64,000 bases of DNA from the NCBI RefSeq assembly GCF_024362405.1, contig NZ_CP101455.1, positions 62,001 through 126,000 of the forward strand, read 5' to 3'. Made by a program: the position numbers and the translations under genes. The notes below the pieces were generated by a model, which saw nothing but the letters and a program-made list of their open reading frames with translations, was not told the origin of the DNA and did no database searches. Shown in pieces: positions 61,019 to 64,000 of this stretch. Every line of letters starts with the position of its first letter. The stretch's first letter is position 1. The stretch comes from Halorarius litoreus. Lineage in GTDB: Archaea; Halobacteriota; Halobacteria; Halobacteriales; Haloarculaceae.

Positions 61019-61648
61019 ATGTCCAACAGTTCATCCGAGACCCATGATTTCGATGCGTGGTTCACTGGCTTCTTCGACGGCGAGGGCTGTATCCGTATCT
61101 CAATTGCCGACCGAGAGCGGTACAGTACCGGCTTTGAACTTGCACCAATGCTCCGAATCACCCACGAACAGTTGACTGGAACTCTCGACGCAGAAGGCTG
61201 GATTGGCGTGAAAGTAGATCAGAATAGTGAGTATCGAGTCGACCATCGACTTCAGCCGCAGATCGAGGTCACCGAGACGTATCGTGACCACCTGATGGAG
61301 GCGCTTTGTGCGTACTGTGATGCTCGCGGCGTGAACTGTCATGTGTCCAGTCTCGAATCCAATGAGAACCGGAGCGATCAGTACATTTGGGGCGTGCAGG
61401 GTATCAGCAATACACGGACGCTCCTGACCCCGCTCCGCGATCAGTTCATCGTCAAGCGCGAACAGGTCGATCTCCTCCTCGACGAGATTCTGCCCCGGAT
61501 GGACCAGGGCGTCCATCACGAGAAAGAAGGCTTTCTTGAGGTGATGTACTACGTCGACCGGTTCAACTCGTACAAAGGTGGCAGTCGAGGGAAATACACA
61601 CTCGAGTATTTCGAGGAACTCTGGGGGATGGAGTACTCACCGAAGTAG
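61019..61648 (+). CDS. LAGLIDADG-type homing endonuclease-like protein
   Basis: A 209-residue protein. The motif WFTGFFDGEGCIRISI near residue 14 matches a LAGLIDADG helix and first strand. A second LAGLIDADG helix is not clear, so it may act as a dimer or may be degenerate. A basic, Arg-rich surface and RDQFIVKREQVDLLLDEILPRM follow. It is free-standing and not in an intron or intein. It may cleave DNA to spread itself or a neighbouring element; activity unproven. Confidence 0.68.
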   Translation: MSNSSSETHDFDAWFTGFFDGEGCIRISIADRERYSTGFELAPMLRITHEQLTGTLDAEGWIGVKVDQNSEYRVDHRLQPQIEVTETYRDHLMEALCAYCDARGVNCHVSSLESNENRSDQYIWGVQGISNTRTLLTPLRDQFIVKREQVDLLLDEILPRMDQGVHHEKEGFLEVMYYVDRFNSYKGGSRGKYTLEYFEELWGMEYSPK

Positions 61649-61720
61649 TCAGATCGAGCTCGACTCAGTACTTGCTTCGGTGTACGCGCTCCCAAGACGA
61701 GGAAGGTGAGCGTGCAGCGT

Positions 61721-61753
61721 GAGGTTTGTCCTGCCCTCAAAAGGGTGGAGGGC
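61721..61753 (+). promoter_or_regulatory. GC-rich leader element, copy E
   Basis: gaggtttgtcctgccctcaa followed by aagggtggagggc: GCCCTC (61733-61738) pairs with GAGGGC (61748-61753). It is upstream of the gene at 61782. GGAAGGTGAG precedes it at 61701. Confidence 0.5.
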
Positions 61754-61781
61754 GATACAATTCGTCCTCTCGGACCCAGTT

Positions 61782-61994
61782 ATGAGTGATCAACAGACAA
61801 CGACAAGCCGCGAACGGCTGCGAATGTATCTCGTGCAGGCACTGACTCGTACAGAATCAGACGATGTCCAGTGGCATCTCAAGGCTGCGTTGCGAGAATG
61901 GGAGAACTTGCCGCCGACACCGCTGCAAGAGTGTCCTATCTGTGGGAAAGTCGGACTACCGGAACGGATTCAGCAGCATAAATGCACTAATTGA
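61782..61994 (+). CDS. Small zinc-finger protein
   Basis: A 70-residue protein from the ATG at 61782 with a C-terminal CPICGKVGLPERIQQHKC (C2HC zinc finger). The N-terminal part is helical (SRERLRMYLVQALTRTESDDVQWHLKAALREWENL). It may bind DNA or RNA. A longer start at 61719 would run through the leader hairpin, so I prefer 61782. Confidence 0.6.
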   Translation: MSDQQTTTSRERLRMYLVQALTRTESDDVQWHLKAALREWENLPPTPLQECPICGKVGLPERIQQHKCTN

Positions 61995-62162
61995 GAGCAG
62001 ATAATGAGATAGTTCGCACACCCTTCAGCGCAACCACCAAACGAAAGGTGAGTACAGATGAACGATAGAACAAACTAGGTCATAACATCCCTGATTCCCG
62101 TCAGAAGCGTCGTGACCGAGACAGAGGAAGGATATATCATATCAGCGGGAGACTAGAAAGGT

Positions 62163-62360
62163 ATGTCCGGCTCAGAATTTCCGTCCTCGTGGAGCGACCC
62201 TCAATACGTCACAGCTATCGTCGGTGTGCTTGCTGTCGCCGCACTCTATGTCTATAGTGCCCTCACGCAGTCTGGCCCAACAACAGGTGAAATCACGTTC
62301 GTCTTACTGGTTGTCCTCCTCCCAACCACAGTAGCCTATGAAGTCGCTCGTCGCTGGTGA
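62163..62360 (+). CDS. Small membrane protein, two transmembrane segments
   Basis: A 65-residue protein: helices AIVGVLAVAALYVYSALT and EITFVLLVVLLPTTVAYEV. It follows a short gap after the zinc-finger gene and precedes a gene-free stretch. No family recognised. Confidence 0.5.
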   Translation: MSGSEFPSSWSDPQYVTAIVGVLAVAALYVYSALTQSGPTTGEITFVLLVVLLPTTVAYEVARRW

Positions 62361-62432
62361 ACCATCTCGTTCAGTTCGCACACCTACCTAACGGCTGGTT
62401 CAGAAGGAAGTGGGTGAAATAAAGGACTAGTC

Positions 62433-62520
62433 GTGCTGAATGTAGGCTCTACACTGAGCGATTCGGACAGCATGATTCTGACATCCCCTCCGTGCTGAAT
62501 ATGCGCTGTTTATACAGCAC
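62433..62520. other. GTGCTGAAT repeats and CAGCAC, possible remnant of a mobile element
   Basis: GTGCTGAAT occurs at 62433-62441 and 62492-62500, and CAGCAC (62515-62520) is the inverse of GTGCTG, giving a hairpin at 62492-62520. There is no transposase; this may be an insertion-sequence end or a small repeat. The 595-base stretch 62361-62955 holds otherwise only the RPA remnant. Confidence 0.3.
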
Positions 62521-62669
62521 GGGCTTAGAAATACCCACCGGAACTGACAGCTTCTCCCACAATCCGTTCATAGATTTGTATAGTACCTGATCTACAGAAT
62601 ATCAAGGAAGAACATCCTTCGGAGCAGGCGGTGGTTCAAGAATTGAGGAAGCCCAATTCAAGTACGCTA

Positions 62670-62759
62670 AGAAATTGGTACCAAGGTCGGTGCAGTCTCG
62701 CGATCACGGGCTGGAGTCGGATCGAATTCCCAGAGCGCGGTCGGTGGTGGGAAGAATAG
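62670..62759 (+). pseudogene. Remnant of an RPA-like gene, 3' end
   Basis: About 30 codons in one frame ending at a stop (62757-62759) read RNWYQGRCSLAITGW then SRIEFPERGRWWEE, nearly identical to the end of the RPA gene at 59950. No upstream OB-fold part is found. The following bases repeat the sequence after the intact gene, so this is a truncated duplicate. Confidence 0.85.
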
Positions 62760-62862
62760 CCAGTCGAAGCAACCCTCTTTTTTGCTGTGTGCCAGACCGA
62801 CCCAAGCCCCACCGCCCCACCCTCCGCTCCGTGCTCGCTTCGCTGCGCGCGCAGCCACGACC
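62760..62862. repeat. Post-RPA repeat, copy 2
   Basis: Follows the RPA remnant in the same order as copy 1: a T-run (ccctctttttt), then gacccaagccccaccgcccc and on (62799-62839), then 62840-62862. Copy 1 is at 60831-60927. Confidence 0.75.
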
Positions 62863-62955
62863 TTGTAGACGGACTAACAGAGGAGATCATAGACAGTCCC
62901 TCCAGAGGTCGAGATCAATCTATGCTTCCTGACGTGACTGGTACGTAGAGCGTGC

Positions 62956-63201
62956 TTATTTTTTCTTGTCCTCTTTTCGACGAGCGAAGTAGTCGTCCGC
63001 AATGCCGGGATAGAAGCCAAGATGATGTAATAGCAGGAAGAACCCGATTCCAACGACGAGAACTATCACGACTTGTAGAAGTACGTTAACAAGGAGTGAG
63101 ATACCTCCCATCCCCGCCCGGGAATACGCGAAAATACCGGCAACGGCCGCCATTGCCAGAATCGAGGCGATCTCCCACTTCCCCAGTCCCATAAATCGCA
63201 T
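62956..63201 (-). CDS. Small membrane protein, two transmembrane segments
   Basis: An 81-residue protein with hydrophobic stretches ASILAMAAVAGIFAY and LLVNVLLQVVIVLVVGIGFFLLL and a basic C-terminus (RRKEDKKK). A dyad sits 23 bases upstream of its ATG. No family recognised. Confidence 0.6.
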   Translation of the reverse strand: MRFMGLGKWEIASILAMAAVAGIFAYSRAGMGGISLLVNVLLQVVIVLVVGIGFFLLLHHLGFYPGIADDYFARRKEDKKK

Positions 63202-63223
63202 ATCTTAATACTTGTCTGTGAGA

Positions 63224-63240
63224 GGGAAATACTTTCCCTG
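63224..63240. promoter_or_regulatory. 17-bp dyad between two divergent genes
   Basis: AGGGAAA-TAC-TTTCCCT is a perfect inverted repeat in the 145-base gap between the genes starting at 63201 (minus) and 63347 (plus). Either could be regulated from it. Confidence 0.35.
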
Positions 63241-63346
63241 TATGCAACATGGAGATTCTATCAAACGAATACTGTAGGCTGGTCTCAGCGATCAATTCCC
63301 CGACAATGCACAGGGTGTTTTATATCGTGGCCATCAAAATAATCAC

Positions 63347-63730
63347 ATGCCAACAACTGTGGACAACGAGGAAACCGACCGTTCACGCACAGAGTTGGCC
63401 GGGCTCGCAGCCTTGGGGCTTGCGTACGTGCTCGCCGGTCTGGGGTTGTTCTACGGACTTGCAATCGACTCAATGCAGGTGTTCACCGCTGCAGTAATCG
63501 CGATTTTAGTACTGCTGGCTGTTTCGATGGTCATCATTGTACGGAACGAACCACTTGTTTCCCGCGAGAACGTTGTGATTTCAGTCTGTGTATTCGTAGC
63601 GGTGGCCCTCTTCCTCGGATTGAGTACCTTCACTGCTCTTCCGTATACGGTGCTTGTCGGCGTCCTCATTCTCGTCGGCGTAATTATTCCTGGGCTGGTT
63701 CTTCAGTATGGGCCGTCAATTGTCAATTGA
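63347..63730 (+). CDS. Membrane protein, four transmembrane segments
   Basis: A 127-residue protein with four hydrophobic helices (GLAALGLAYVLAGLGLFYGL; FTAAVIAILVLLAVSMVIIV; NVVISVCVFVAVALFLGL; YTVLVGVLILVGVIIPGL). No family recognised. The 175 bases after it hold no clear gene. Confidence 0.6.
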   Translation: MPTTVDNEETDRSRTELAGLAALGLAYVLAGLGLFYGLAIDSMQVFTAAVIAILVLLAVSMVIIVRNEPLVSRENVVISVCVFVAVALFLGLSTFTALPYTVLVGVLILVGVIIPGLVLQYGPSIVN

Positions 63731-63905
63731 GATGGCTCACTCAATACCCTGTAACTACCAATTAGAGTGGTCGGTCGATGTTATGGGATGAAAACAGGCG
63801 ATGGTGAGTTGAGGGAGGCTTATCGTACATAGCGCTCGTTTGATAGGGTCCAACTGTCCGCAGATGCTGCTGTTCGAACCGTTCTCTGTGGCTATACCTC
63901 GACGG

Positions 63906-64000
63906 CTACGCTGACTGCGTCTCTGCACGAGATTTCCGGTACAAATAGACGAGCAGCCCCGGTACTCCCAGGAACCCATACGTGACCCCGCGAAGTTGCG
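63906..64000 (-). CDS. Partial protein, C-terminal end (runs off the right edge)
   Basis: A minus-strand frame ends at the stop 63906-63908 and is open to base 64000, about 30 codons: QLRGVTYGFLGVPGLLVYLY then RKSRAETQSA. The hydrophobic segment and basic tail look like the end of a membrane protein. It is partial; family unknown. Confidence 0.5.
   Translation of the reverse strand, partial: QLRGVTYGFLGVPGLLVYLYRKSRAETQSA

Noticed and set aside
63755..63979. Minus-strand 74-codon frame at the right edge
   Set aside because: Composition is not protein-like; a different frame (63906-64000) reads as a membrane protein C-terminus.
1..64000. CRISPR array, tRNA or rRNA genes
   Set aside because: No regularly spaced direct repeats of CRISPR length and no tRNA or rRNA signatures were recognised on reading; a tRNAscan or Rfam search would settle this.

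Overview
The window is haloarchaeal (class Halobacteria). The evidence is the acidic high-GC coding sequence, twin-arginine lipoproteins with a lipobox Cys, halocyanin-type copper proteins, archaeal TBP and TFB, small haloarchaeal membrane proteins, TATA-box promoters, and archaeal PIN/UPF0175 toxin-antitoxin pairs. I see no tRNA, rRNA or CRISPR array. Extra TBP and TFB copies, a conjugation-like operon, a PrimPol and repeat-rich non-coding DNA suggest a megaplasmid or integrated plasmid rather than core chromosome.

Left part (1 to about 34.5 kb): respiration and metal handling. In order it holds: a PadR regulator divergent from a copper-type P1B ATPase whose CPC motif is lost; a Cys-cluster membrane protein; a rhodanese lipoprotein; cytochrome bd oxidase (cydAB) divergent from a halocyanin; three tandem arylsulfotransferase-like beta-propeller proteins; a CPBP protease; a TBP and a TFB; an ArsR/membrane-protein pair; nosD, nosF and nosY (nosD carrying an N-terminal NosL-like domain); a zinc/cadmium efflux operon (P1B ATPase plus CDF transporter); a DUF3179 lipoprotein operon; and a multicopper oxidase - ZIP transporter - halocyanin operon next to a DtxR/SirR-type regulator. 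A 29-bp dyad recurs four times: between cydA and the halocyanin, upstream of the small membrane gene in the arylsulfotransferase cluster, upstream of tbp and upstream of tfb. I read this as one regulon. TTAG-N6/7-CTAA boxes mark the SirR regulon.

Middle part (34.7 to 50.1 kb): plasmid transfer and replication. A histone-fold mini-protein and exonuclease VII (xseA with a C-terminal membrane anchor, xseB) precede one co-directional operon that resembles a type IV secretion/conjugation apparatus: small membrane proteins, a large exported protein, a lipoprotein, a VirB6-like protein, a VirB3-like plus VirB4 N-terminal protein, a VirB4 ATPase, and a 1,436-residue VirD4/HerA-like ATPase fused to a nuclease-like region and a D5-type winged helix. 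Five copies of an 11-bp iteron and a palindrome separate this operon from an NrS-1-type primase-polymerase, making 48.5 to 48.8 kb the best candidate replication origin.

Right part (50 to 64 kb): accessory cargo and repeats. It has three toxin-antitoxin-like modules, zinc-finger proteins, a TnpB-family protein with an altered RuvC motif, two copies of a long GC-rich non-coding repeat on either side of it, an OB-fold RPA-like protein plus a duplicated 3' remnant, a LAGLIDADG homing-endonuclease-like protein, and several small membrane proteins. A dyad TTAACCAACA-N21/22-TGTTGGTTAA recurs at three plasmid promoters, and a family of GC-rich leader hairpins recurs upstream of several cargo genes.
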